DNA from: Proteiniclasticum ruminis
GTDB lineage: Bacteria > Bacillota > Clostridia > Clostridiales > Clostridiaceae
Assembly: GCF_900115135.1 (NCBI RefSeq)
Contig: NZ_FOVK01000003.1
Span: 124,001-188,000 of the forward strand
Length of the DNA stretch: 64,000 bases
Direction of reading: 5' to 3'
Shown: piece after piece, positions 27,501 to 34,906 of the stretch
Numbering within the stretch: position 1 is the stretch's first letter
Layout of the letters: each line of letters starts with the position of its first letter
The notes under the pieces: generated by a model
Database searches by the model: none
What the model saw: only the letters and a program-made list of their open reading frames with translations
Told to the model about the DNA's origin: nothing
Position numbers and translations under genes: made by a program

Positions 27501-28078
27501 TGGAGATCAGAGGCGCGGGCAATCTTATGGGGAAAGCCCAGCATGGTCAGATGTCTGTGGTAGGATATGATCTTTATGTGAAAATGCTGGATACCGCCAT
27601 AAAAATGCTCACAGGGGAGATTCAAGAGGAAAAAGTCGATACCACCATCGACATCCGTGTGGATGCCTATATACCTTCCAGCTATATCAGCGATGAGATG
27701 CATAAGATCGAAGTCTACAAAAGAATTGCATCCATGGAGAGTGAGGAAGACTATGAAGACATCAAGGAAGAGCTGCTGGACAGGTTCAGCGACATTCCGG
27801 ATTCACTCTACAATCTCATGGATATCGCCCGTCTGAAGTTCTATGCCAATAGAGCAGGGGTTCTTGAACTCAAGGACCGCATGAAAGATATCCTGGTGAC
27901 TTTTGTCAGCTCTGAAAAGCTCACAGAAGAAAAAGTATCACATCTGATGAAAAAATACAGCAAACGTGTGGAATTTATCCGAAGCACCCCCGGTTTTTCA
28001 GTGAAAAACCTGGAAAAAGACCGGGATGAAACCATCATGTTCCTGACAAAAATGATGAAAGAGCTCAGTGCGCTCTAA
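24554..28078 (+). CDS. mfd: transcription-repair coupling factor
   Basis: Removes RNA polymerase stalled at DNA lesions and recruits UvrA. The 1174 residues show the UvrB-homology N-terminal domains, the RNA-polymerase-interacting domain (RKGDYVVHVNHGIGVFLGI), a RecG-like translocase with Walker A LLCGDVGYGKTEVAMRAAF, DEEQRFG, TLSATPIPRTLHMS and QLRGRVGR, and the C-terminal TRCF domain. The first possible start is the GTG at 24554 directly after the pth stop. A GTG at 24563, 6 bases after AGGTG, is an equal candidate and would begin MRLEGLRQRL. Confidence 0.97.
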   Translation: MNDVRLEGLRQRLYEDGSFKELRKSIKEKKFPVGVFGVSESARAYLISTLFGKEKDSIFIFTSKDMDAKNLYEDLLLYENEVYYFPAKDLVFYNIDAISGDLRWERLKVMKALQNGKKKIVVTTIDALTAKYAPYEYFRAYHFSLEKGMEINLKEVGKKLQSAGYVRVELVEGKGEYALRGGILDVFPPDSAQPYRVELFGDEIDSIRTFHPENQRSIEQVPSFEIFPAKELILTEERMKEGAERIEKEFQDILKDKKKRKGYDNEAFEKLKGHVSSNLEYLKEGVFFENIDAYLPFFFEKPSSFFDFMGEAKIIVDDTAHSLGKLESVYQEFQEDYDAFLHRGEIMPSQGSLMLEKDLLLETLKNKDVITLNQFQKTERFLPPRSLVNFNQITIYNYQGQLDLLIDDIKDRKRRGYKVVILAGTRPRGERLVDILRDKDIESVYKDTLSTLDYSDVIITFGNQLRGFEFPDIRLSLISDKEVFGEAKRKKRKSPKKGKGLSKIQSFTELRKGDYVVHVNHGIGVFLGIKQLESSGLVRDYIEISYDKNDKLFIPVEQLDMIQRYIGTEGKQPKINKLGGQEWSKAKAKVKRSVDEIAEDLVKLYAEREKVKGYPFTPDTEWQRQFEDEFAYDETEDQLRSSEEIKRDMERERVMDRLLCGDVGYGKTEVAMRAAFKAVMDSKQVAVLVPTTILAEQHYHSFRNRFKGFPIKIDMISRFRGPKEQKETMRRVKEGNVDIIIGTHKILSKDLQFKDLGLLIVDEEQRFGVAHKEKLKSAKKNVDVLTLSATPIPRTLHMSLSGIRDISSIETPPEERYPIQTYVVEFNEQLVRDAILREKARSGQVYFVHNRVDDIHVMHSYLQKLVPEVIFDVAHGQMNERELENAMKNFMDGHTDVLISTTIIETGMDIQNVNTIIVDHADKLGLSQLYQLRGRVGRTNRIAYAYLTYKKDKVLTEIAEKRLRALKDFTELGSGFKIAMRDLEIRGAGNLMGKAQHGQMSVVGYDLYVKMLDTAIKMLTGEIQEEKVDTTIDIRVDAYIPSSYISDEMHKIEVYKRIASMESEEDYEDIKEELLDRFSDIPDSLYNLMDIARLKFYANRAGVLELKDRMKDILVTFVSSEKLTEEKVSHLMKKYSKRVEFIRSTPGFSVKNLEKDRDETIMFLTKMMKELSAL

Positions 28079-28194
28079 AAGTTGCAAAAGTGGCTTAAAG
28101 ACTATATAATTATGAAATGTGTCACACCATTGTAACAAAGAAAAGATATGATGAGTCTGGAACTGAAATCGAGAGTAAAAGAGAGGGAAAAAAC

Positions 28195-29211
28195 TTGATC
28201 ACTTTAAAGAAAAAAGTAGTTACGGTCCTTGCGGCTTCCGTATTGACTGCAGTCCTAGCGGGATGCGGCCTTGTGGAGGAAACACAGGAATCCATTGATG
28301 CCACTGTCCTTGCAAAAGTAGGAGATGTGGAGATCACTCAGAAAGATGTGGATACAGAAGCAAAGTCCTACATCGACAGCCTGAAGGTACAGTATGGAGA
28401 AGAAATTCTCGAACAGGAAGAAGGAAAGCAGGTCATCAAGGATCTGAAGGTGGACATTCTGAACAGTCTTGTGGAGATGAGAATTCTGGACAAGAAGATT
28501 GCAGAATCCGGTATGGAGACTGATACAGAAGAGATCACCAAGGCAGTGACAGAAAGAATTGACCAGGTGAAGAAGACCTATGGCGATGATGAAAAGTATC
28601 TGGCAGCTCTGGAAGAAGCTGGATTCAATGAAGAGACCTATAAGACTTTTGTACAGGAAGACATTGTCAGAAGCAAGTATTATGAGAGCATCATGGCAGA
28701 TGTGACCGTCTCTGACGAAGACATCGAAAAATACTATGAAGACAACAAGAAGAACTATGTGACACCAGCAGGTGCTAATATCTATCATATTTACTTCGGT
28801 AATGATGATGAAGCTAAAGCTAAGGGCGAAGAAGTCCTGAAGCTCATCAAGGAAGACGGCAAAGATTTTGCTGAGATGGCAGAAGAATACGGAAAAGACC
28901 TTTCTGCAGAGGCCGGCGGACTTCTTGGATACTATGGCTATGAGAACACAGAGCTTTATGCTGATTTCATGGACCATGTGAAGAAGCTGAAGGAAGATGA
29001 AATCTCTGATGTTGTGAAGTCCACAGCAGGATACCATATCATCAAAGTGGATGGTATTCAAGCAGAAGAAGTGCAGAAGCCATTGGAGGATGTGAAGGAA
29101 AGCATCACTTCCACACTCACTGCAAACAAGAAGAGCGAGAAGTACCTTTCCACCATGGAAGAATGGAAGAAAGAGCTGAACGTCAAAGTGTATGAGGATA
29201 AAATCCGTTAA
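28195..29211 (+). CDS. prsA: PrsA-like parvulin peptidyl-prolyl isomerase lipoprotein
   Basis: A 338-residue lipoprotein foldase. The signal peptide KKKVVTVLAASVLTAVLAGC ends in the lipobox LAGC. A SurA-type helical domain follows, then a parvulin rotamase domain (about 190-300) with ANIYHIYFG, GLLGYYGYENTE and STAGYHIIKVDGI. The start is the TTG at 28195, 7 bases after AGAGGG; an upstream ATG in frame (28117) has no ribosome site and would spoil the signal peptide. It lies downstream of mfd as in many clostridia. Confidence 0.9.
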   Translation: MITLKKKVVTVLAASVLTAVLAGCGLVEETQESIDATVLAKVGDVEITQKDVDTEAKSYIDSLKVQYGEEILEQEEGKQVIKDLKVDILNSLVEMRILDKKIAESGMETDTEEITKAVTERIDQVKKTYGDDEKYLAALEEAGFNEETYKTFVQEDIVRSKYYESIMADVTVSDEDIEKYYEDNKKNYVTPAGANIYHIYFGNDDEAKAKGEEVLKLIKEDGKDFAEMAEEYGKDLSAEAGGLLGYYGYENTELYADFMDHVKKLKEDEISDVVKSTAGYHIIKVDGIQAEEVQKPLEDVKESITSTLTANKKSEKYLSTMEEWKKELNVKVYEDKIR

Positions 29212-29222
29212 TGAGATTTTGT

Positions 29223-29252
29223 GCCCGGGAGAAATCCCGGGTTTTTTCTTTT
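29223..29252 (+). terminator. terminator after prsA
   Basis: CCCGGGA, GAAA, TCCCGGG is followed by TTTTTTCTTTTT. It is a compact GC hairpin 12 bases after the stop codon. Confidence 0.9.
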
Positions 29253-29311
29253 TCAGTCCACTCCCCGGGCTGTGCTATAATATAGCTAAGTATAGTAGTT
29301 GAGGTGAAATT

Positions 29312-30757
29312 ATGATTCATATTGTTGGTCTTGGGCCAGGACAGAGCGATGCACTGACTCTGGGCGCGTTAAAAGCGCTGAAAAGCAATGAGGTATTTCT
29401 GAGAACAGAAAAACATCCCACGGTCTCTTATCTGGTGGAGGAAGGGATTTCCTATGAAGCGTTTGATTCAGTCTACGAAAAATCGGAGACTTTTGATGAG
29501 GTGTACAGCACCATAGCAGACCTTCTGAGCAGTAAAGGGGAGAAGGAAACCTTTGTCTATGGGGTTCCAGGACATCCGCTGGTGGCGGAGAAGTCTGTCC
29601 TTCTCCTTATAGAAAAATGCAAGGAGAAAGGCATTCCCTATAAAATCCATCCAGCAGTGAGCTTTGTGGATGCAGTTTTTGAAGCTTTGGAAGTGGATCC
29701 CATCAATGGATTCCGTATTGTGGATGCTCTGGGGATTGAAGATGAGGTGCCGGACTATCACAAAGGAACGCTCATCACTCAGGTGTTTTCTCCCTATATT
29801 GCCAGCAGAGTAAAGATTGCTCTGAATGCATTTTTGAATGATGAGGATGAAATCTTCTATATCCGTGCTGCGGGCACGGAGGAGGAAGTCATCAGAAGGA
29901 TCCCTCTGTATGAGCTGGACCGCCAAAGGGATGCAGATGATCTCACCAGTGTCTATGTGCCGCCCATGGAAGGAAAATACAGCTTCTATGACTTCATGAA
30001 CATTGTGAAGAGGTTACGGGATAAGGATAATGGATGTCCCTGGGACAAAGAGCAGACCCATGAGTCCTTGAAGCCCTATCTCATTGAGGAGAGTTATGAG
30101 GCTTTAGAAGCCATTGATCTTGAAGACTTTGATGCGCTCCGGGAAGAGCTTGGAGATGTGATGCTGCAGGTGCTGCTCCACAGTGCCATCTCAGAAGAGG
30201 AAGGAGAGTTCAACGTTCACGAAGTGGTGAAGGTGGTTTCTGAAAAAATGATCTACCGTCATCCCCATGTGTTCCAGAAAGACAGGGATATGACTTCAGA
30301 TGAGGTGCTGATCCAGTGGGAGGCCTTGAAGAAGAAAGAAAAAGGGGAGGAGACTTTAAGTGATTCCCTCCGGGCTATATCGAAATATTACCCAGGCCTG
30401 TCCAGAGCTGAAAAAATTCAGAAAAAAGCACGGAAATACGGATTTGACTGGGATGACATCAAAGATGTGTTCCTGAAAGTGGAGGAAGAGCTTCTCGAAA
30501 TCAGACAGGCATTGAAGGATCAGGATGAGAAACATGTGAAAAAAGAACTGGGAGATCTTCTGTTTGCGGTGGTGAATCTTTCAAGGTTCCTTCAGGCGGA
30601 TCCTGAAATCACCATCAATGAAACATCCGATAAGTTCATTAGAAGAATTACCCGGATGGAGGAGCTCCTAGAGGCTGATCAGAGGGTCTTTCAGGATCTT
30701 CCGCTGAAAGAATTGGATGAATACTGGGAAAAAGCAAAAAAAGAAGAAAAATTCTAA
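29312..30757 (+). CDS. YabN-type fusion: tetrapyrrole-methylase-like domain plus MazG pyrophosphohydrolase
   Basis: The 481 residues are a two-part protein. The N-terminal 220 residues match the SAM-dependent tetrapyrrole methylase fold (IHIVGLGPGQSDALTLGALKAL, FVYGVPGHPLVAE). The C-terminal part is a duplicated MazG NTP pyrophosphohydrolase with CPWDKEQTHESLKPYLIEESYE and the second repeat KVEEELLEIRQAL...ELGDLLFAVVNLSRFL. It should clean non-canonical NTPs from the pool. This fusion at this locus is the standard yabN arrangement. The start follows GAGGTG. Confidence 0.93.
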   Translation: MIHIVGLGPGQSDALTLGALKALKSNEVFLRTEKHPTVSYLVEEGISYEAFDSVYEKSETFDEVYSTIADLLSSKGEKETFVYGVPGHPLVAEKSVLLLIEKCKEKGIPYKIHPAVSFVDAVFEALEVDPINGFRIVDALGIEDEVPDYHKGTLITQVFSPYIASRVKIALNAFLNDEDEIFYIRAAGTEEEVIRRIPLYELDRQRDADDLTSVYVPPMEGKYSFYDFMNIVKRLRDKDNGCPWDKEQTHESLKPYLIEESYEALEAIDLEDFDALREELGDVMLQVLLHSAISEEEGEFNVHEVVKVVSEKMIYRHPHVFQKDRDMTSDEVLIQWEALKKKEKGEETLSDSLRAISKYYPGLSRAEKIQKKARKYGFDWDDIKDVFLKVEEELLEIRQALKDQDEKHVKKELGDLLFAVVNLSRFLQADPEITINETSDKFIRRITRMEELLEADQRVFQDLPLKELDEYWEKAKKEEKF

Positions 30758-30848
30758 AAAAAACGCTTTAAAATAAAGGGTTTCAGAGTTTTCTGTAGAA
30801 TAATAACAGTAGATTCCATTATTAAACAATATTAAGGAGGAATTTATT

Positions 30849-31163
30849 GTGAACAAAGCTGAATTAATCGCTGCATTGGCTGAATCTACCAGTTTTACCA
30901 AGAAAGACTCTGAGGCTTTCCTGAAGGCTTTTCTTGACACTGTGGTAGGAACTCTTGAGAAGGGTGAAAAAGTTCAACTCGTTGGATTTGGTACCTTCGA
31001 AGTAAGAGAAAGAAAAGAAAGAGTTGGAAGAAACCCAAGAACCAAGGAAGAGATTAAGATTCCTGCATCCAAGGTTCCAGTTTTCAAGCCTGGTAAAGAC
31101 TTCAAGGAAAAAGTAAACGTAGTTCCTAAGAAGAAGAAGGCTGCTCCTAAGAAGAAGAAATAA
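30849..31163 (+). CDS. hup: HU-family DNA-binding protein with a lysine-rich tail
   Basis: A nucleoid protein of 104 residues. Residues 1-90 are canonical HU (NKAELIAALAESTSFTKKDSE, GFGTFEVRERKERVGRNPRT). The C-terminus continues with VPKKKKAAPKKKK, about 14 residues beyond the normal end near residue 90 and strongly basic. The start is a GTG after AGGAGG. It sits upstream of the rqcP-divIC-S1 genes as in Bacillus. Confidence 0.95.
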   Translation: MNKAELIAALAESTSFTKKDSEAFLKAFLDTVVGTLEKGEKVQLVGFGTFEVRERKERVGRNPRTKEEIKIPASKVPVFKPGKDFKEKVNVVPKKKKAAPKKKK

Positions 31164-31347
31164 GTAGTCATGATAGGAAGGGTAGAAGAATTTCTTCTGC
31201 CCTCTTATTTTTTTTATTCTATATAGTGGTCTAAGTTACTGAAATATCAAAGTTTTGCTTCACATTAGTTCCATCAAAATATATAATATACACAATGGAT
31301 GAACTTATAAAAATATTTCAAGCATTGTGACGACAGAGGTGATCATA

Positions 31348-31617
31348 TTGAGACTAGATAAATATCTGAAGGTATCCAGAATTATAAAAAGAAGGACTGT
31401 GGCAAAGGAAGCCTGTGATGGAAAAAGAGTATCCATCAACGGCAAGATTGCAAAAGCAGGCACAGAGGTCAAAGAAGGAGACATCATTGAAATTGCGTAT
31501 AAGGATAAGAGCATCAAAGCAAAGATCCTGAACATTGCAGAACATGTAAGAAAAGACGATGCTTCCAAGATGTACGAAATCCTGGAAGGGGAAGAAGATA
31601 CAGACGAAGAGGAGTAA
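31348..31617 (+). CDS. rqcP: S4-domain RNA-binding protein RqcP
   Basis: An 89-residue S4-domain protein (RLDKYLKVSRIIKRRTVAKE, then GKIAKAGTEVKEGDIIEI). The family works in ribosome quality control with RqcH on stalled 50S subunits. The start is the TTG at 31348, 7 bases after GAGGTG; the GTG at 31327 would add residues foreign to the family. It lies 29 bases upstream of divIC, the Bacillus yabO-yabQ-like neighbourhood. Confidence 0.9.
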   Translation: MRLDKYLKVSRIIKRRTVAKEACDGKRVSINGKIAKAGTEVKEGDIIEIAYKDKSIKAKILNIAEHVRKDDASKMYEILEGEEDTDEEE

Positions 31618-31646
31618 AAATCCTTTCCGACGCTAGGAGGATTGCC

Positions 31647-31922
31647 ATGAGGTGGGGGAAAGTTCTAATCAGATTGCTTCTGATCCTTTTTGTGGGGGTC
31701 ATCTCCTTGACTGTGTATAAACAGCAGGTGATGATGGCACATATCAGGGAAAATATGAAAGAAGAATCCGTTAAGCTGGAAAAGGTCATGGAAGAGAATG
31801 AAAAACTGGCAAATATAGTGGACAGCATAGGCACTGAAGATTATACTATAAGGAGTGCCAGAACGAGACTTGGTCTTTTAAGACCAGGAGAAGTACCGGT
31901 AATTGACTCGTCAGGCAACTGA
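31647..31922 (+). CDS. divIC: DivIC/FtsB-like septum initiation protein
   Basis: A 91-residue bitopic membrane protein with one helix (about 7-23, IRLLLILFVGVISLTVY), a coiled coil (about 30-62) and the C-terminal FtsB-type segment YTIRSARTRLGLLRPGEVPV. It belongs to the FtsL-DivIB-DivIC division complex. The ATG follows AGGAGG. Its position between rqcP and the S1 gene is the conserved one. Confidence 0.88.
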   Translation: MRWGKVLIRLLLILFVGVISLTVYKQQVMMAHIRENMKEESVKLEKVMEENEKLANIVDSIGTEDYTIRSARTRLGLLRPGEVPVIDSSGN

Positions 31923-31971
31923 TCGGGTTTGTACATATATTTTTTTAATTTTAAGGAGGATTCTTATTAAC

Positions 31972-32379
31972 ATGACCTTAGAGGTAGGAAACATTGTAGA
32001 AGGAACTGTCGTAAATATCACGAACTTTGGCGCTTTTATTGATCTGAGCGGTAAAACCGGGCTCGTGCACATATCCGAGGTGGCTGACACCTACGTGAAG
32101 GATATCAAAGAATTTATCAAAGAAGGCGACAAGGTACAGGTCAAAGTTTTAGGAATTGATGATAACGGCAAAATCAGCTTATCCATCAAACAGGGTGTCC
32201 AGATTGCTCCTAAGAGAAGCAGCAGACCAGCTGAGGTGGAGTGGAGTGCGCCTGAAAAAAAGAAGCCGGCTTCCAATAATTTTGAAGACATCATGTCCAA
32301 ATTCATGAAGGAAAGTGAAGAAGTGATGTCTGATTACAAAAAGAAACAGGAAGTCAGAACAAAGAGCAGAAGAAGCTAA
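31972..32379 (+). CDS. S1 RNA-binding domain protein (YabR-like)
   Basis: A 135-residue protein with a single S1 domain (residues 3-75: VGNIVEGTVVNITNFGAFIDL, HISEVADTYVKDIKEFIKEGD, KISLSIKQ) and a basic, disordered tail. It is likely RNA- or ribosome-associated. The start is the ATG at 31972, after AAGGAGG; the frame extending upstream overlaps divIC and is not homologous. Confidence 0.9.
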   Translation: MTLEVGNIVEGTVVNITNFGAFIDLSGKTGLVHISEVADTYVKDIKEFIKEGDKVQVKVLGIDDNGKISLSIKQGVQIAPKRSSRPAEVEWSAPEKKKPASNNFEDIMSKFMKESEEVMSDYKKKQEVRTKSRRS

Positions 32380-32413
32380 GTGATGGCTCTCAATACATTT
32401 CGCTGAAGACGCT

Positions 32414-32446
32414 TTAATGCCCAGATTTCTGGGCATTATTTTTTAC
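32414..32446 (+). terminator. terminator after the S1 gene
   Basis: AATGCCCAGA, TT, TCTGGGCATT is followed by ATTTTTTA. Confidence 0.9.
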
Positions 32447-32454
32447 TTTTGCTG

Positions 32455-32483
32455 TTGACAAGGCATTTACCATGCTATATAAT
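32455..32483 (+). promoter_or_regulatory. consensus promoter of the tRNA cluster
   Basis: TTGACA (32455..32460), a 17-base spacer and TATAAT (32478..32483). Both boxes and the spacing are perfect sigma-A consensus, as expected for stable RNA. Confidence 0.9.
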
Positions 32484-32518
32484 TAATTTTGTCGCGAAGA
32501 TAAGGCGGCATCAAATGT

Positions 32519-32595
32519 GGCGGAATAGCTCAGCTGGCTAGAGCATTCGGTTCATACCCGAAGGGTCGTAGGTTCAAGTCCTATTTCCGCTACCA
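32519..32595 (+). tRNA. tRNA-Met (CAT), elongator
   Basis: A full cloverleaf of 77 bases with encoded CCA. The acceptor GGCGGAA pairs with TTCCGCT (G1-U72 wobble). The anticodon loop holds CAT within CGGTTCATACCCG, and the T arm is GTAGGTTCAAGTCCTAT. The D arm and the paired acceptor distinguish it from the initiator two genes on. Confidence 0.95.
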
Positions 32596-32608
32596 TTTTT
32601 ATTTATAC

Positions 32609-32695
32609 GCTGGAGTGGCGAAACTGGCAGACGCACAGGACTTAAAATCCTGCGGTGGCGACACCGTACCGGTTCGATTCCGGTCTTCAGCACCA
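32609..32695 (+). tRNA. tRNA-Leu (TAA)
   Basis: A class II tRNA of 87 bases with encoded CCA. The acceptor GCTGGAG pairs with CTTCAGC, the anticodon loop is CTTAAAA, a long variable arm (TGGCGACACCG) follows, and the T arm is CCGGTTCGATTCCGG. Confidence 0.95.
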
Positions 32696-32708
32696 AGTTA
32701 TTGAATAT

Positions 32709-32784
32709 CGCGGGGTGGAGCAGTTGGCAGCTCGTCGGGCTCATAACCCGAAGGTCGCAGGTTCAAGTCCTGCCCCCGCTACCA
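32709..32784 (+). tRNA. initiator tRNA-fMet (CAT)
   Basis: 76 bases with encoded CCA. The anticodon stem has the three G-C pairs of initiators (GGGCTCATAACCC) and position 1-72 is mismatched. The mismatch here is C1-U72, since the 3' strand reads CCCCGCT before ACCA, instead of the common C1-A72. Confidence 0.95.
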
Positions 32785-32790
32785 TTAATT

Positions 32791-32819
32791 ACAGTCTAAC
32801 GGTGTTAGGCTGTTTTTTC
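32791..32819 (+). terminator. terminator after the tRNA cluster
   Basis: CAGTCTAAC, GGT, GTTAGGCTG is followed by TTTTTTC, 7 bases after the last tRNA. Confidence 0.9.
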
Positions 32820-32906
32820 ATGTTATGAACACTTCTTGACAGAATCTTCACGAAAGAGAAAAGATTTTGTGATAAACTATATCCGATTCATATAGGAGGG
32901 ATTATA

Positions 32907-33377
32907 ATGACAGAAACACGCTATGCCATCGAAGTAAGAGAGCAGCACTTTCAGCCTGTCATGAGTGTCCGAACAATTTCTTCCCTAAGTAAGCTTCCAC
33001 AGCTCATCGGTGAAACCTATGAGAGAATTATGCTGTTTTTGAAAGAGATGGATGTGAACCCCGCGGGGCCCCCTTTTGTCTGCTACTATAATCTGGATAT
33101 GGAGCATTTGGATGTGGAGATTGGTTTTCCTGTAGAAGATGTGCTACCTGGTGAAGGAGATTTGTGCCCTTCCGAGATCGTTCAGGGGAAAATGGTGTCC
33201 TGCATGTACAAAGGTAACTATGAGAAAATGAATGCAGTTTATGATGAAATGAATGCATATATCAGTCTCCATGGGTACAAGGCGAAGGGGATGGCTTATG
33301 AGATCTACTATAACTCTCCCATGGATGTAAAGAGTGCAGAAGATTTATTGACAAGAATTGAGCTTCCTATAGAATAA
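32907..33377 (+). CDS. GyrI-like effector-binding domain protein
   Basis: A 156-residue stand-alone GyrI-like/SOUL-fold small-molecule-binding domain, the kind also found behind AraC or MerR DNA-binding domains (IEVREQHFQPVMSVRTISSLSKL, GPPFVCYYN, VEIGFPVEDV, YEIYYNSPMDVKSAEDLLTRIELPI). No DNA-binding domain is attached. Ligand and partner are unknown. The ATG follows AGGAGG and a terminator follows the gene, so it is monocistronic. Confidence 0.8.
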   Translation: MTETRYAIEVREQHFQPVMSVRTISSLSKLPQLIGETYERIMLFLKEMDVNPAGPPFVCYYNLDMEHLDVEIGFPVEDVLPGEGDLCPSEIVQGKMVSCMYKGNYEKMNAVYDEMNAYISLHGYKAKGMAYEIYYNSPMDVKSAEDLLTRIELPIE

Positions 33378-33408
33378 AACATAGTAGATTCATATTATTT
33401 AAGAATCG

Positions 33409-33443
33409 AAAATACCGGTCACGAAAATGATCGGTATTTTTTG
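33409..33443 (+). terminator. terminator after the GyrI-like gene
   Basis: AAAATACCGGTCA, CGAAAA, TGATCGGTATTTTTT forms a hairpin with a T run. Confidence 0.85.
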
Positions 33444-33499
33444 AATGTTTTCTCCATTCTTATGTTACAATATCTCTAATAAACGTTATTGGAGGAGTT

Positions 33500-34906
33500 A
33501 TGAAAGTAATGATCGTAGGCGCGGGTAAGCTTGGCGTAAAGCTTGCTGAAGCTATGACCGTAGAAAATATGGATGTTACTCTGGTAGACAGTGATGCAAA
33601 AGTCATTGAGAAGATCAATGAGCATTTGGATGTACTGACCGTTGTGGCCAGCGGAATCAGCATCACCATGCTGAAGGAAATGAATATAGAGGAATATGAT
33701 ATTATTGTTGCCTGTACAGAGAATGATGAGACCAATGCGGTCATCTGCACCTTTGCAAAAAAGCTGGGCTGTAATCAGACCATTGCAAGAATCAGAAATC
33801 CGGAATATACAGAGCAGCTTACTTTCGTACGTCATGAACTGGGGATAGATCTTATCATGAATCCGGATCTTGCCACTGCAACGTCCATTTCAAAGTATCT
33901 GCTTAAAAATATCATGTTCTATTCCGGTGATTTTGCAGATGGCCGCGTGAAGATGATTGATTTCAAGTGCTCCTATAAGAGCACTTTTGTTGGCAAAAAA
34001 CTTTTTGAGCTGGAAGATTTTGACAAGCTCATCATCACAGCGATTTCAAGAGAGGGCGAACTGATCATTCCAAACGGAAATACAGAGATTGCAGCGGATG
34101 ATGTGGTCCATATTATTGGAAAAGAAGAGGATCTTCTGAAGCTCAGCAAAAAGCATAAACTGATCACTCCGGACACTCATGTGGATAATGTGATGATCAT
34201 CGGTGGCGGTAATGTGGGATACTACCTGGCAAAAGAGCTTTCGAAAGCCCGTGTTGGTGTTACCCTCATTGAGCAGGACAGAGTCCGTGCGCTGAAACTT
34301 GCGGAAACGTTGGAGCACGTGCTGATCATTCATGGGGATGGAACGGATGTGAACATACTGGAGGAAGAGAACATTGACCAGATGGATGCGTTCATCGGCT
34401 CCACCGGGTATGACGAGCAGAATCTTCTCATGGCTCTTATGGCAAAACAGTATGGTGTTAAAAAATGCATCGCGAAGGTGAGCCGAAGAAATTATACCAA
34501 AATCATCGATAAACTGGATATTGACGCAGCGCTGAATCCTGTGAACATCACTACATCCAATATTCTGAAGTTTGTGCGTGGTGGAAAAGTCCTTTCTGTT
34601 TCTCTGCTCCTGGGGGGGGATGGAGAAGTGACAGAGATCATTGCGACACCGGATATGCCGTACCTGGGGAAACCGCTGAAGGATCTGCACCTGCCCAAGG
34701 GGCTCATCATTGGTGCCATTGTGCACAATGGTGAAGTGATTATTCCTAAGGGGTCCTCTGTGATTCATCCCAATGACCGGATCGTTGTCTTCTCCTTGGC
34801 GGAGGACACAGAGAACTTAAAGAAACTGTTTATTCCAGGAAAGAGAGGACTATTTAGTGAACTATGGAATCGTGATAAAGGTGCTAGGGAGTATTCTGCT
34901 GATTGA
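33500..34906 (+). CDS. trkA: Trk potassium uptake regulatory subunit
   Basis: A cytoplasmic gating-ring protein that controls the TrkH channel. The 468 residues form two RCK units, each a Rossmann NAD-binding domain (MIVGAGKLGVKLAEA; MIIGGGNVGYYLAKEL) followed by a TrkA-C domain. This double-RCK length is TrkA, not the half-length KtrA/KtrC. It overlaps the trkH start by 50 bases, a strong sign of translational coupling. Confidence 0.95.
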   Translation: MKVMIVGAGKLGVKLAEAMTVENMDVTLVDSDAKVIEKINEHLDVLTVVASGISITMLKEMNIEEYDIIVACTENDETNAVICTFAKKLGCNQTIARIRNPEYTEQLTFVRHELGIDLIMNPDLATATSISKYLLKNIMFYSGDFADGRVKMIDFKCSYKSTFVGKKLFELEDFDKLIITAISREGELIIPNGNTEIAADDVVHIIGKEEDLLKLSKKHKLITPDTHVDNVMIIGGGNVGYYLAKELSKARVGVTLIEQDRVRALKLAETLEHVLIIHGDGTDVNILEEENIDQMDAFIGSTGYDEQNLLMALMAKQYGVKKCIAKVSRRNYTKIIDKLDIDAALNPVNITTSNILKFVRGGKVLSVSLLLGGDGEVTEIIATPDMPYLGKPLKDLHLPKGLIIGAIVHNGEVIIPKGSSVIHPNDRIVVFSLAEDTENLKKLFIPGKRGLFSELWNRDKGAREYSAD

